The notes under the pieces are model-generated. The model was not told the origin of the DNA and did not search any database. It saw only the letters and a list, made by a program, of their open reading frames with translations. A program made the position numbers and the translations under genes. 64,000 bases of DNA from NCBI RefSeq assembly GCF_000715075.1, contig NC_134101.1, positions 196,188,103 to 196,252,102 on the forward strand, read 5' to 3'. This stretch comes from Nicotiana tabacum. Lineage: Eukaryota > Streptophyta > Magnoliopsida > Solanales > Solanaceae. Shown piece by piece: positions 1 through 12,300 of this stretch (position 1 is the stretch's first letter; every line of letters starts with the position of its first letter).

Positions 1-1351
1 ATGATGCTTGTCTACTTGCATTAGAAACCATGCTTATAGGTTGTTTTGTGCACTAGAGAATATGTTTATAGTTACATCATTTGTTTCTGAAACTTCTGCT
101 TTCTAAAGGTTCTGCATAATCATGTCCACTTAGAAATCCTGTTACTAAGTTACTGCTAATTTTGCCTAATAATCACATTCATTGTCTTATGTGCATTAGA
201 AACCATGCTTTAGGTTTTTATTGCATTCACCTAAATACCGTGCCCATATCGTATAAAATCAATAACTACCATGTCTATAAGAATAGGTTTTAAGAAACAG
301 TCCCAACACGTAGATATCATGTTTATAAAGATAAATGCGTATAAAATCAATCTTATAATGTTCAACACTTAGACAACATGTTTGTAGGACATAACGATTA
401 AAATCTTCCTGTTTAAAATTGTTTGTTCGCCTTTTAAGACTCTGATTACGACTAGATATCATGTTATAGGACTTCCCAGATCCACACCTAGGCAAGCCTG
501 TAGGATAATTAAAATCTTGCAAATTGTAAAACTGTGCTTTTGTTTAATTATTTGTGAATTTCCCAGATTCAGCAAGCCCTAAAATCAGTAGGCAAACTGA
601 TTAGTTCTCTATTGCCTCGCTTTAACGCATTGTTTCATATATTCTGTTTGTCATGCTCACCTAGATATCTTGCTCTAGGATCCTTTGAAATATTTGAAAT
701 CCTGTTGTTTGAGACGTGCAATTGCCTACTTATTTGTGGAAGTAAATGTGAGCCTCTAACTGTTCCCTTTATCTGACAGTCCTATGTGTTTTGTTTGTCG
801 CTTAGATTTTTCTCTTTTAAGCACTATAGGAAGGTCTAGATCCACCTTAATTAGAAGTCCTAAACATCTCCAGGACCATAAGTAAGAGACGAGTAATGCA
901 CGCATAGAGTACATTTAATTAGATTCGCTTATATAACCACTAAGTGGAGAGTAATTGAGCAGTAAAGGATATGATGACCTGTGCGCTATGCTATATGTAG
1001 CACCCTAACTTGGGGACGATTACCAAGTATTGCATAGAAGTGATCCTATAGGTTAAAAAACCTAGGACCCCCTTTACTCCTTGTTTTAAATGTAATATCC
1101 ATTTGTCTAATTTGCTTTATCTGTTTATAAGACTGATTCACCTAATTCGGGTTTGGCCGGGACCGACCGTTGTGGACCGCAAGAGGTGCCTAACACCTTC
1201 CCCTCAAGGTTATTTCAAGCCCTTACCCAATCTCTAGTAATGCAAACTGGTTTATGAGTTATTTGCTTTAGGTGCCTTAAATCCGTTAGGTGGTAACTCT
1301 TCAAGTTCCATACCCAAAACCCGGACTCCGCGAGGAAAAGGGGGTGCGACA
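1..1351 (+). repeat. Partial 5' LTR of the Ogre/Tat-like element
   Basis: Aligns to 22941-24339, the last part of the 3' LTR. The first 60 aligned bases differ at three positions. The 3' copy is about 48 bp longer, mostly because of an indel near 24275. The LTR ends in GCGACA at 1346-1351, matching 24334-24339. The short ORFs inside (such as the one on the minus strand at 259-522) recur in the other copy as ordinary LTR sequence and are not genes. Confidence 0.9.
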
Positions 1352-1354
1352 GCA

Positions 1355-1372
1355 TGGTGACTCTGCTGGGGA
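1355..1372 (+). other. Primer binding site of the Ogre/Tat-like element
   Basis: TGGTGACTCTGCTGGGGA begins three bases after the LTR end. A TGG start next to an LTR, and this sequence type, are what I recall for Ogre/Tat elements, which do not use the usual initiator-Met primer. I do not assign the tRNA. Confidence 0.7.
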
Positions 1373-2083
1373 TATTTTAGGCTCTTAGCATAACAAACTT
1401 GTTTTTGTGAATTAATCTTAAGCATGCTTTATTTTGTTGATACAACCTTTCCCGTTCCCCCTTACTTGGATTTAATTGCTTATTTCTCAAGCATTTATGA
1501 TTTCCTTTATTTCCTGAAACTGACTTGTATCCTTGTTTTCTTTCTTAACTGTCTTTCAATTACTTAAATACCACATTTATCCTTTTTAACGTGCAAATAC
1601 TTGACAACATGTTATTTATTATTGCATAAATCATGCTCAACATCATATTCCACTTGTGTGCAATCAATCCTATAGCAACACTTGATAAGTGTTTGAGCTC
1701 TTCCTATATATATCACCCACTAAATGTGAAAATGCATATTTGCGATAAAACTAGTTGATCAGCGGTGTAATCGACGATTCCGTTCCTTTCCCCCTCAAGT
1801 TGTCTGCTTGAGGGTCCTAATCTAGACCTCTATAACAACCTTACTCTGATTAATTGTGCATGCATCATGGTCAAACCTAGTTGGGTTAATATTCTGTCCA
1901 CATAATAACCCTTTAAGACAAGCCTCATCCAAAAGTCCATCGGGTTTTCCATAATACCAACGGACGCAACCACGACCGTGTACATTAATTTTGGATAAAT
2001 AAGTGCCAATGTGCTATTCATTGTTGTATAAATAAACGAACCTGGAGGGGAAAAGGGCATAACTATTTTTTGTTTTGCAAAAA
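1373..2083 (+). other. Untranslated leader, no gene seen
   Basis: AT-rich leader between the PBS and ORF1. The minus-strand ORF at 1830-2060 has no recognisable features and overlaps the leader. I see nothing else here. Confidence 0.55.
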
Positions 2084-3663
2084 ATGAGGCACGAAATCCC
2101 CAGGTTCGGCATGGTCAGTAACATACGATCCCCATTGCTAGATTTGTGGAGAGATCTTCTATCAAGTGACCAAAATCATGTGAAAAAGGTCTTGGGAAAT
2201 TTGCCTTCTTTGTTGGTCCTGCCACCAAACAAAATGTTGATTGAAGTTACCACCATGTTCTGGGATAAAGAAAGGGCTGTGTTCCGCTTTGGAAACATAG
2301 AAATGACCCCTCTCTTGGAAGAAATAGGGAGATTCACTGGGTTGCCTTAGGATAGCCCTGGTTTATTGGTACCTGAAAATCGCACCACTAGGAGGTTTTT
2401 GAAAATGATGGGTTAAAGAAGAATGATGACTTGGAGTGCCTGAAAAACTCCTACATACCCTTCGACTTCCTCTATGAACAATACAGTCACAATAGGTCTT
2501 ACCGTATTTTCGATGATGAATTCTCCATCAGCTCCTTGGGTTGGATTCACCGCAGGGTTTTCGTGTTCATCGTGTGTTTCTTGGGTATGCTAGTGTTCCC
2601 GATCTAAGGGGACAGAATCCACATCAAGCTGGCCATGGTGGCCAAAACTTTGACGGACGGGATCGAGGGGCAGACATATACCATTGTCCCTATGATCATT
2701 GCAGATATGTACCGGGCCTTGGAGCGCTGTCAGAAGAGATTCAGATACTTCGAGGGTTGCAATTTGTTGTTGCAAGTTTGGTTGTTAGAACATCTCCAAA
2801 AGGGTCAATACCGTCAGGAATTTCCACGAAGGCCATGGAATGATCATGTAGCCTTCCATCATCCCAAGAAAATGACCTATATCCCAGACAGGTTTGCTCA
2901 ACCAGAGGATGTTGTAGGATGGGTACAGTTTTTCAACAATTTGATTGAGGACCAGGTTTAATGGATGTTTGAGTGGTTCCCTACCGACGAGTTCATCATC
3001 AGATCAAGGGATGTTCCACACTTGGTATTGATTGGGTTAAGGGGCATATACCCTTATGTTCCCCTCAGGGTTATGAGGCAGGCAGGTAGGAGGCAGGTCA
3101 TACCGCGAGTTACTAAAATAAGTTAATACAGGGCAGATTTTCAGGATGAGGACGTCCCATACAAATGTAAAGCTCAGCACATGTGGCATTTGAAAATTAT
3201 CGTGGAAAAGGATACCATCGAGCCAGATTGATATTATGCTGGTCATGTGTACTTTTACCCGTCATGTTTAGAGGATAACATAGAAGGAATATTCGAGCCA
3301 AGGGTTGGTCCAGGAAATAGGGTCATAGACGAAGTTGTTGAAGCACATGTGAAGTATAACAAACTGCGCAAAAGAATTCGCGATTCTGAAGTCGAGCATA
3401 TGGAGCAACACAAGGGCGATATGGAAATGATCAATGAGTAGAAAGAGAGGGCTGTTAAATCCAGCGAAAGGATGGAATATCTGGAGTACAGTCTGATGGA
3501 ATTGGAAGGAAGAATGAGGAAGAGAGTCACCGATTGCCAGAACGCTGAGGGAAACGAATGAGGACATCTGGCAAGGGTATTCTTACTGCTAAACCTGCGC
3601 AAACTGGGGGATCTGATCGACAAGAGCATTCATCTTGATGAAGGTCTTTCTCAGACCAAGTAG
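2084..3663 (+). pseudogene. ORF1 of the Ogre/Tat-like element, plant-mobile-domain-like, broken
   Basis: The first ATG in frame is at 2084. The opening section contains the motif MTPLLEEIGRFTGLP, typical of the plant mobile domain (aminotransferase-like, PMD) that several plant transposons carry. After a TAG at 2348 and a frameshift, further PMD-like text continues (WMFEWFPTDEF, QDEDVPYKCKAQ at about 2960-3190). It ends in a charged, probably coiled-coil tail (about 3330-3560). At least six stops and two frame changes break it. Ogre elements are known for an ORF1 of unknown role before gag; that this one is PMD-related is my reading of the motifs and needs a profile search. Confidence 0.6.
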
Positions 3664-4065
3664 ATTAGGTTTACTTGCTTTTCAAATGTAATAAGGCCAA
3701 GTGCCATTAGTGACTTATCTTATTTAGTGTCGTTTTGGGACGTCTATTTTTACATTAATGAAATGAGGCAATTATTGGCATTGTATTTCTCCAAATCTAT
3801 TTGTCGCTAGACCTACCTCGGGTACAACGAGGCTCTCAAATTAGGACACGAATTTACATTCCCGCAATATATGTTTAAATACTGTAAACTTTTCAGAATC
3901 CTTACTGACTTGTTTACTTTTTGTTTTTCTTTATTTTTCTTATTATTATTCCTATCCCCTAGGGTTGGTTCGCACATATTGACATCATCAACATATTACA
4001 CCAGATCTAGAAGCCCTCTACCTCCCCCTCATCCAAGTAATACGAATAGCAGAGGAAAAACTAAG
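3664..4065 (+). other. ORF1-gag spacer with candidate 3' splice site
   Basis: A pyrimidine-rich run (about 3907-3960) leads into CCTAG at 3958-3962 and then GGTTGGTTCGCAC. This has the form of a plant 3' splice site just before gag. Splicing of Ogre transcripts is known; whether this site is used is inference. Confidence 0.4.
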
Positions 4066-6093
4066 ATGAATGACTTAAGTGGTATTCGAAAGAAAAACAC
4101 TGAGAATGCGGAAACTTCAGATGGTCGAAGTAATCCGGCACCAAATGACTTGGTTTTGCAGTTGGAACAAAAGATACTGGAGTTACAAGGAGAACTTGAG
4201 CAAGTCCGCAACTTAGCAAACCTATCCCTCACCCTGAACGTCCCCGACATCAACCAACAAAATACCAAAAACCCAGCATCTCCCCAAAATATACCAAACC
4301 AGCATCCACAAAATCCTCCCGCACCACATCAATATGCAACTCCACCTCAAAATCCCAATCCTTTACCGAGACCAACTCCTCCACAACATCATCATCAACC
4401 AACCCAGTACCCATAAACCACTACCTATCACACCCCTTAGATCATACCACAACCCATTCCCGATCCTCAAAACTCAACCAATGACCACCACTACACCCAA
4501 ATCCCTGGCACTCACCAAAACAACCTCATATACATGGAAACCATACCTCACTCCACTCAACCAATCTCATATGCACCAGAATCCGCTAAGAAGGACCTGC
4601 TCATCAAGAACATGGCTAAGGAACTCAAGAAATTGACAAGTCGAGTTCAGGGTGTTGAAGGAGGTAAAGGGATAGAAGGTCTAAATTATGAGGATCTGTG
4701 CGTACAACCAAACGTAGAACTGCCGGAGGGTTACAAACCTCCCAAGTTCGAAATGTTTGATGGAACGGGAAATCCCAAAGTTCATCTGAGAACTTACTGT
4801 GACAAGCTCGTGGGGGTCGGAGAAGATGAAAGGATCCAAATGAAGCTCTTCATGAGAAGTCTTATCGGAGATTCCCTATCCTGGTACATAATCCAGAACC
4901 CTAAGAAGTGGGCCAATTGGGTGAGCATAGCATCAGAATTTATGGACCTATTTAGGTTCAATACGGAGAATTCACCAGACGTCTTTTATATCCAGAACCT
5001 AAAGAAGAATCCATCCGAGACTTTCCGCGAGTATGCTACTCGGTGGAGGTCGAAAACAGCCAAGGTCAGACCAGCACTAGAAGAAGAACAAATGAACAAG
5101 TTCTTTGTCAGGGCACAAGACCGACAGTATTATGAAAGGCTAGTAGTCATTGAGAATCACAAGTTCTCCTTTATTATCAAACTCGGCGAAAGAATTGAAG
5201 AAAGTATCAAAAGCGGGATAGTGACAAATTTCGAGGCACTGTAGGCCATGAATAAAGCATTGAAAATAGGTAGCATATCAAAGAAGAAAGAAGTGGGGGC
5301 AGTAGTGGTGGCTCAAGGCCCAAAGTCCCCGCTCATATACCAAACACTTCCACCCACATACCAAACACCTCCACCCATATACCAAACACCTCCACCCACA
5401 TACCAACCCTCATCTACCAGATATTCTCAACCCGCCACCGCCTATCATACTTATAACACCCAACCAGCCTACTATCATTCACCTCCAACTCGTCCAAATT
5501 ACCAGAAACCCTAACCTAACTTTGATCGCAAACCACCCAAACAATACACTGCCATTGCTGAACCCATCGACCAGCTATACGAAAAATTGAAGGCTGTCGG
5601 TTATGTTACCCTTATTCCTACTGGGGCAATAGAGAATTTATCTCAATGGGTCAACCCAAACAAAACCTGTGCATATCATTCCGGTATGAAGGGGCACACC
5701 ATTGACGAATGCTGAACATTGAAAGATAAGATCCAGACATTGATTGATAACAACGTCATACAGGCGAAGGAAGCTACGCTCAATGTCCACAACAATCCTC
5801 TCCCAAATCATAGGGGTGATGGGGTACATGTGATAGAGACGAATGAAGAATAGGATCCTGAGGGGTAAATTGGGCTTATTCGAGAAAGCGATGACTTTAA
5901 ACCTACAGTCACACTCACTCCTATTGTGGTGCAGACGCAAACATCAGTTGAGGTTGAGGCAACCACATCGGTTCCATTTAAGGTAGATGTAGCTCCACTT
6001 TCAGCCACACCTATTCCATTTGAGGTAGATGTGGCCACACCTTTCACAGTGACAGTAGCAACCACGCCTTCTTTCAACTCCAACGCCATACCT
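4066..6093 (+). pseudogene. gag of the Ogre/Tat-like element, many nonsense codons
   Basis: Starts at ATG 4066 (MNDLSGIRKK). A coiled-coil stretch follows (LQLEQKILELQGELEQV), then a Pro/Gln/His-rich linker. The retrotrans_gag core is at about 4600-5240, with PPKFEMFDGTGNP and the SLSWY-type motif. A repeated TPPPxYQ linker lies at 5340-5410 and a degenerate zinc-knuckle-like CAYHSGMKGHTIDEC at 5668-5712. The frame is continuous from 4066 through the protease to 7071 with no frameshift. It is cut by stops at 4414, 4438, 5242, 5512, 5713, 5851 and 5866; one more (6094) lies at the junction with protease. Confidence 0.85.
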
Positions 6094-7071
6094 TAGGATT
6101 ATGTTGCCAAAGCTAGGCGAAAAGGAAAAAAAAAGATGAAAGAGTCTGATGTTGCACAAGGAATGACCAGAACGGGAAGGATCTATACACCCGAACATTT
6201 GGGAGGATTGAGCAAGGAGGCTGCTACTAAGCAACCTGTTATTGAAATGGGACTGAATGATCTTTGGAGGAAAGTACAGGCGAGGGAATACTCCATCGTC
6301 GATCATTTAAACAAGACCCCCGCCCAGATATCCATCCTGTCACTATTGCAAAATTCAGAGGCGCATAAGAATGCTTTGATGAAGGTGTTAAATGAAGCTT
6401 ATGTGCCCAACAATATCACCTGCGGAGAAATGGACAACATGGTATGGCAAGTGCTGGAATATCATAAGATCACCTTCCACGAGGATGAATTACCGCCTGA
6501 AGGGTTAAGTCACAATCGGGCACTGCATATCACGATACAGTTTGAAGACAAATTCATTGCTAGGGTCACAATAGATGGAGGTTCAAGCCTCAACATTTGT
6601 CCGTTGACTACTCTGAAAAGATTGAGCAAAGATTTCCATGAGATACGGGCAGGAAGTATGAACGTGAAAGCCTTTGATAGGTCTCAAGGGGCCACGATTA
6701 GGGAGATTAATCTTTGCCTACGGATGAGGCCAACTTGGTTCGATGTTGAATTCCAAGTGCTCGACATATCAGCTACATACAATCTTTGGTTGGGTTGACC
6801 TTGGATACACGCTGCTGGGGTTGTGGCTTCCACACTATACCAGGCTGTGAAGTTCAAATGGAATCATAAGGAGGTGATCATTCACGGAGATGGGAGTAAC
6901 CCCATTTACACCAGTCAAACTATCCTAGTTATCGAGAATAGAAGAAGGATATGAGGGGAAACTTATCACCATATTGAACATGTTAATGCAGTTGAGAAAG
7001 ACAAATAGTGGAGTAACAAAATAGAAAGCATACTAGCATGGTCTGGGTATGAACCCGACAAAGGGCTTGGT
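6094..7071 (+). pseudogene. Protease region of the Ogre/Tat-like pol, broken
   Basis: Same frame as gag. The retropepsin-like motif VTIDGGSSLNICP is at about 6568-6606 (active-site Asp followed by Gly-Gly, as remembered for Ogre/Tat proteases). The segment after TGA 6796 reads PWIHAAG, another family landmark. Stops are at 6094, 6796, 6952 and 7006. The frame is cut at 7071 by the LARD-like insertion and resumes at 15756. Confidence 0.85.
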
Positions 7072-7798
7072 TGTCCCGACCCAAACCGATGGGCCGTGAC
7101 GGGCACCTGGTACCTTACTCAACCGAGTACCAACATAACGTATCTTCCTTATTACATCATCATATACACATGACATACGGGCCTAATAGGCCAACATAAT
7201 CATTTATAAACTCTAAACATAGGCCGACAAGGTCGTACAATATTTCACGTACACGACATATGTCTACAAGCCTCTAAGAATACATAAATATCATAAAGGT
7301 CGAGACAGAGTCCCACCATACCAAACAATATACGTATAAATCATACTAACCAAACAAGCAACTCCGAAGCAAATGGAGCGCACCAATATCTTCCGCTGAG
7401 CTGATAGCCTACTTTGAGGGCTCTCGACCTGTCTATCGGGAACTGCGGGTATGAAATGCAGCATCCCCAGGCAAAAGGGACGTCAATACGAATAATGTAT
7501 CGTGTATGTAAGGCACATAAATAAATACATAAGAGACATGGAACAAATATAGAGTACATGACTCAACCTGTAAGTCTGAATAACTTTGTAAATCATAAAT
7601 TACTTTTAGCTTCATGAAATATGCGTATGAATGTCATGTCGTGCATAGGTGCATGTTTCATAACATCATCAGCTTTTGAGGGCATCCCATCATATCATAT
7701 CGGCCACTGTGGGCAAAATCATCATCGTATACCAGTTGATCAGGTGGTGGTGCATATATAATGCCATAACCTTTCCCATATCTCATATACATATACAT

Positions 7799-7812
7799 AT
7801 ATATATATATAT

Positions 7813-7906
<94 letters not shown>
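7799..7906. repeat. (TA)n microsatellite
   Basis: About 108 bp of almost pure TA with one short ACATAC interruption. The partner LTR has only a short TA stretch at 14320-14335, so the tract expanded after insertion. Ile-Tyr-repeat ORFs here are artefacts. Confidence 0.95.
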
Positions 7907-7909
<3 letters not shown>

Positions 7910-9052
7910 TATATAACGCCATCTAGTCATGGGTCAATGTACATGAATGCAATGCATGGAAAGTACGTTAATAAAATCTTTCGAAATGTCATAAGACCAT
8001 TTTGCCTTTGAGTAATATCATAAAGTATACTCTTTTCAACTTTCGTATTTTTCTGAGACCCATGAACAGATGATAAAATATTATGATACATGGAAATTCA
8101 AGAACATAGATATCTCTAATACTTCTATGAATTGAGTCATTTATGGAATTTGTGCATTTGCACGTTTCGTTCGTATCGTATGGATCATGCCAAAATAAAG
8201 AAGGGATAGCCTTAACATACCTGTTCCTAGAATTATTTGAATGGAATGAAGCTTCTGCTTCCGTGAAATATATTGAACGAAATTTTGACTGAATCCCTTG
8301 AAATTGAGAGGAAAACGTTTCTAGTTCTTTGAGTTTTAGAAGGAATAACGTTTGGATTCCTTATAATTCACATTGGATTTGAACGTTGGACAAAATGGTC
8401 TGCTTATAACGTCTTTGGTTTGAATCCAAAGACAGAATGTGGTTTCTTAATGAATGGCTTACTAAGTTTCCAAAAAAATGATCAAAAGTCTTATTTAAGA
8501 CTTATGGATAAGACTTTAAAAGTCTTATTTAATACTTGTGTTACACGTTCTTGTCTTTGTACGAGAATGAAATGGATAAGACTTGGAAATTAAGTCTTTT
8601 CCTATGTAATTCCAAGTGTCCATAGGTAGCCATCTAAGCAAATAAGACCCTTAGTCATTTCTTGAATTGTGGCTTCTTGCCAGGTGTAATTCCTATCCAC
8701 TTATTGGTTAACTGGGTAATGTCCTATTACCTGGTAATTAATCAATTACCCGTATAATTTAAAAATTATCTCAACTTAATTAAATACTACTCTCTTTTAA
8801 GATACCTTGTACACCTTACTATCATGGCCATGTAGTACTTTGTATGACACTAGTCTATAAATACCGGGTATTTTAGCTCGGGCCGTATTTTATCCCAAAA
8901 TTCCAAACTTTGACAAAATTCATTTTCTTAGACTTTCTCCCCCTTTTACCTTTATGAATTTACAATCACTTGTGAAATAGCATAATACTTATAATCCCCA
9001 AATAATCTTTTCCTTGGATTGATGTCAATTACCTTACGACAAATTCCACATA

Positions 9053-9344
9053 AAATACTGTAGAGTGCAACATCATCGTATCTTATTACTGCAAAGCTTA
9101 ACATCACTGTAATGTAATACTACAAGGTGCAACACTGTCGTAATTTATTACTGCGATGCGTAATATCACCGTAATATAATACTGTCGGGTACAACACTGT
9201 CTTAACTTAATATTGTAGGACGTAACATCAATCGTTAATAGTGCAGGACGCAACATCAATCATAATATATTACTGCAGATCATAACATTGTCGTAATATA
9301 ATACTGCTGAACGTAATATCGACGTAATATTGCGGGGCGTAACA
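9053..9344. repeat. 31-bp tandem repeat at the LTR end
   Basis: About nine degenerate 31-bp units, each built on TACTGC-GG-GTAACATC-TCGTAATAT. Four successive units counted by eye are each 31 bp. The same array is in the partner LTR at 15460-15755. On the minus strand it is the first part of the LTR (start of U3). Confidence 0.8.
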
Positions 9345-9360
9345 TCATTCCCCCCTTTGG
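9345..9360 (-). other. Polypurine tract of the LARD-like element
   Basis: On the minus strand CCAAAGGGGGGAATGA lies directly before the LTR start TGTTACG. Position and purine run fit the second-strand primer site. Confidence 0.75.
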
Positions 9361-9380
9361 AACATTCGTCCTCGAATGTT
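9361..9380. other. Perfect dyad beside the PPT
   Basis: AACATTCG-TCCT-CGAATGTT: 8-bp arms around a 4-base centre. The Tekay-like element has a related TTCGAGGATGAATGTT at 60687-60702, also just before its PPT. Confidence 0.7.
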
Positions 9381-12300
9381 GACTGATGCTCTTATCATTT
9401 TCGTAACTTATAACTCTTGTGAATACCTTAATACTCTTCTTTCCATTTAAGCAGTTGCTCTGTGAATAAATCTAAAGTCTAGGGTATTTCCTCCTTTGTT
9501 CTTTTTGCTCATATCATGACCTGTGGTCGAAATCTTCCTAATCTTGCAACTTCTGTTACCTCCTGTCATGCAGCCTGTATGACCCTGGCTTTGTAGGTGC
9601 ACTTATGCGATTCATCCTTCCTTTTTCCTTTTATCTTTCAGTCAACCTGTAGGCCTTACTTTGCATATATAAGGTTTAATAGGATGCCTCTCTGGGCCTC
9701 TATATGTATACTGAAGTCCTTTGCTCAATACTTTTGTAGAGTTTGCGAATATGGCCATATCTTATTTCATATATATGGTTACCCATTCACATGACTTTAC
9801 TGCATTTACATGGGTTATACTATACCATAATTTTTGCTTCAATCTACCTTTACTGAGGTATGCTTACCAAGTTTCCAGTTACTTTTGTTGCCTACCCTTT
9901 AAGTATAAATCTCAGTCCTTTAGTGCCCTTTCATTACCGTTCGTCTTAAGAATCATGGCCTAATTCATATCATACTTTGTAACTTATATCTGACCATTGT
10001 TGATTCGCCTCAATGTTGATCTATAATCCTTTACTTGAAGACTTGAAACTTCTTACGTAATACTTTACCGCTAGGGCTTACGTTGTATTGAGAAATATTT
10101 GACGTGATTTTCATAATCATATTTCATAGTATCTCAATATGATTCACCTTATAGGGGTATCTTGATTTTGTGCCGCCAGCGAAATTTTTTTTCTCCTTCT
10201 CTTCTTCTATTTTCTCCTTTTTTTCCAAATCATTGTTCAAACAAAGGCCCAAACGTCATCCTTTATCTGTCACAATTATCCCCTCATTTTATTACTAGGT
10301 CAGCATTTCATTCTTTCTAAATGCTATTAGATTCCTTTGAGTTCATTCAGGCTATACTGAACTTTCAATAACTTAGAGGAACCATTAACTCTCTTGTTTT
10401 CATGGACTTAATCCTGAGGACTTATCTATTCTCGTCACCTTTTCACTTACCTTTCCTCATTCTTACTTATGTTTTCTTAAAATTTTGTCGCTCTACCATA
10501 CTTAAGCTTGCGACCTATAAATATCCATTTATAATACTCGCACCTCTGGTACATACACAATCCGGTGGGAGCTTCGTACTAACTTTTTATGGGCTGGTAC
10601 TTCTTCTAATTGGGTTCCTTGTAGCGCCATTATAGATTATGGTTGTTGTATTATTTCTCTTGAACATCTAATACTAAGAGTGATTCTGTCATGTTCTCAA
10701 GCACAACTTCTATAATTTTTCTAGGTCCAATAATCAGGCTCCTGATTTACTTGGGTGATATAATTTTTTAGTTTCCCCTTCCTTTTGATCAGCCTCTACG
10801 TAGGCTTAAGCTATATTCCGATTTGTGGCTCGTGGTATCAGTTATTACCTTAGACTGTCATAGGCATTATGGAATATCCATGGTGCAATCTTCTAACAAT
10901 TTAATCCTTCATCTATGCTCTGGGCTCAATTCTTTCTTTTAACTTATATCAGAGTCTTCTATGGCTGTATGATTATCAACAAATATGTTGTCTGGATAAT
11001 GCTCCAAATTCTTGAGTGTATCCATAAAGTAGTAACTCAGGATCATTGATCAAATAATTCTTTTGTTACATCTTAGCTTTATTTCTACGTAAGCTATTAC
11101 TTTTCCTGGTCTTTCTGCCCCCTCGTTGCATCCATACTTAGCTTATCTTAGTGCCCACACTTGCCAAAGTTTTTATACAACTCATATGATCTCGAATATT
11201 ACTTTTAACTCTTACTTCCCGTTCATTAGCCACAGTAGGTGCCACTTTCCTTTGAAATGCTTACAATGTTGTTGCGAGATTGTTGTTACACGACCATTTC
11301 CTCTTTAGGTCGTTGTGCTTAGGTTGAAGCCTTCTTTCTTATCTCCTCAGCTAGTCTTTCATAAAGTTGTGAGCTTATTACGGACCTTTTTGATATTGTA
11401 AAGATGCGAGCTTATTATACCATATTCCCGATAGAATTTTTGATGTTCGTGCTCACTTGTAATTATCCTTAGTTGCTTACCTCCATACTCATCTGCTCGT
11501 ACGGCTGCTTTTGAACTGAAGTTTTGACTGTCTTCCCAGTGGAACTATCTGTTATTTCCGTAACACTCATACGGTACCTTTAACTACCCTAACTCCTATT
11601 TGAATATTTCTCATGTATTACAATGTCATAACAGTGGGGTTAAATTCACTATATTGGGTTTTACTATCTTTATCTTCCACGACCTGCTGTCTTGTTCTGT
11701 ATTATCTTGACTAGCCATACCTAGGCTCTTTCTAAATCAACTATTAACTACTCGTTGGCCCATCCTCATGTCAATATTCTGCGAAATATTTCTTTGGTTA
11801 TTTCCTTGGTCTTAACTTACGTCTCGCACTGGCTCCTTAATTATCAATAACATCTCAGGCAGGAACCCTTACTTCTTCTCCTTGACGTCGCGTTTGCATA
11901 ATATTCTAGAATCGTAGCATATTTGTAGCATTTGGATAAGTGCAATCTCATCCCTTTCTCATTTTTATCGCATTCTTCCTTTTATCATTCCATATTCCCC
12001 ATTTAGGGGAGTACTAAGGGTTGGAGCTACGACGACCTGCCTATAGATGTTTTCCTTCTTCATCTTTGGCATCCTTTAACATCATCGATATCCCTTACTC
12101 GCCTTGCGGTAATCCTTCCGTACCAAGGATAGCAAAATTGCTTACCCACGAGGGTGAAACTTAGTATAACTGGTACATATAGTCCCTTAAGCTGAACTTT
12201 ACTCACATTACTTGTTGTAGGGAAGCGTCTTTCTGAATGATCATTCTCTGAATTTCTCATGAATCTTATTTTGTCGTCCATTCTATTATTGGCGGAATAA

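Larger units (their letters stand above)
7072..9344 (-). repeat. 3' LTR of the LARD-like element
   Basis: Matches 13601-15755 over its whole length; seven of the first 60 bases differ. It is longer than its partner mainly because of an expanded (TA)n tract. It ends on the plus strand in GCGGGGCGTAACA, directly before the PPT. Confidence 0.9.

Noticed and set aside
7658..8011. ORFs of up to 111 codons rich in Ile and Tyr on both strands
   Set aside because: They read the (TA)n microsatellite in two frames; no gene.
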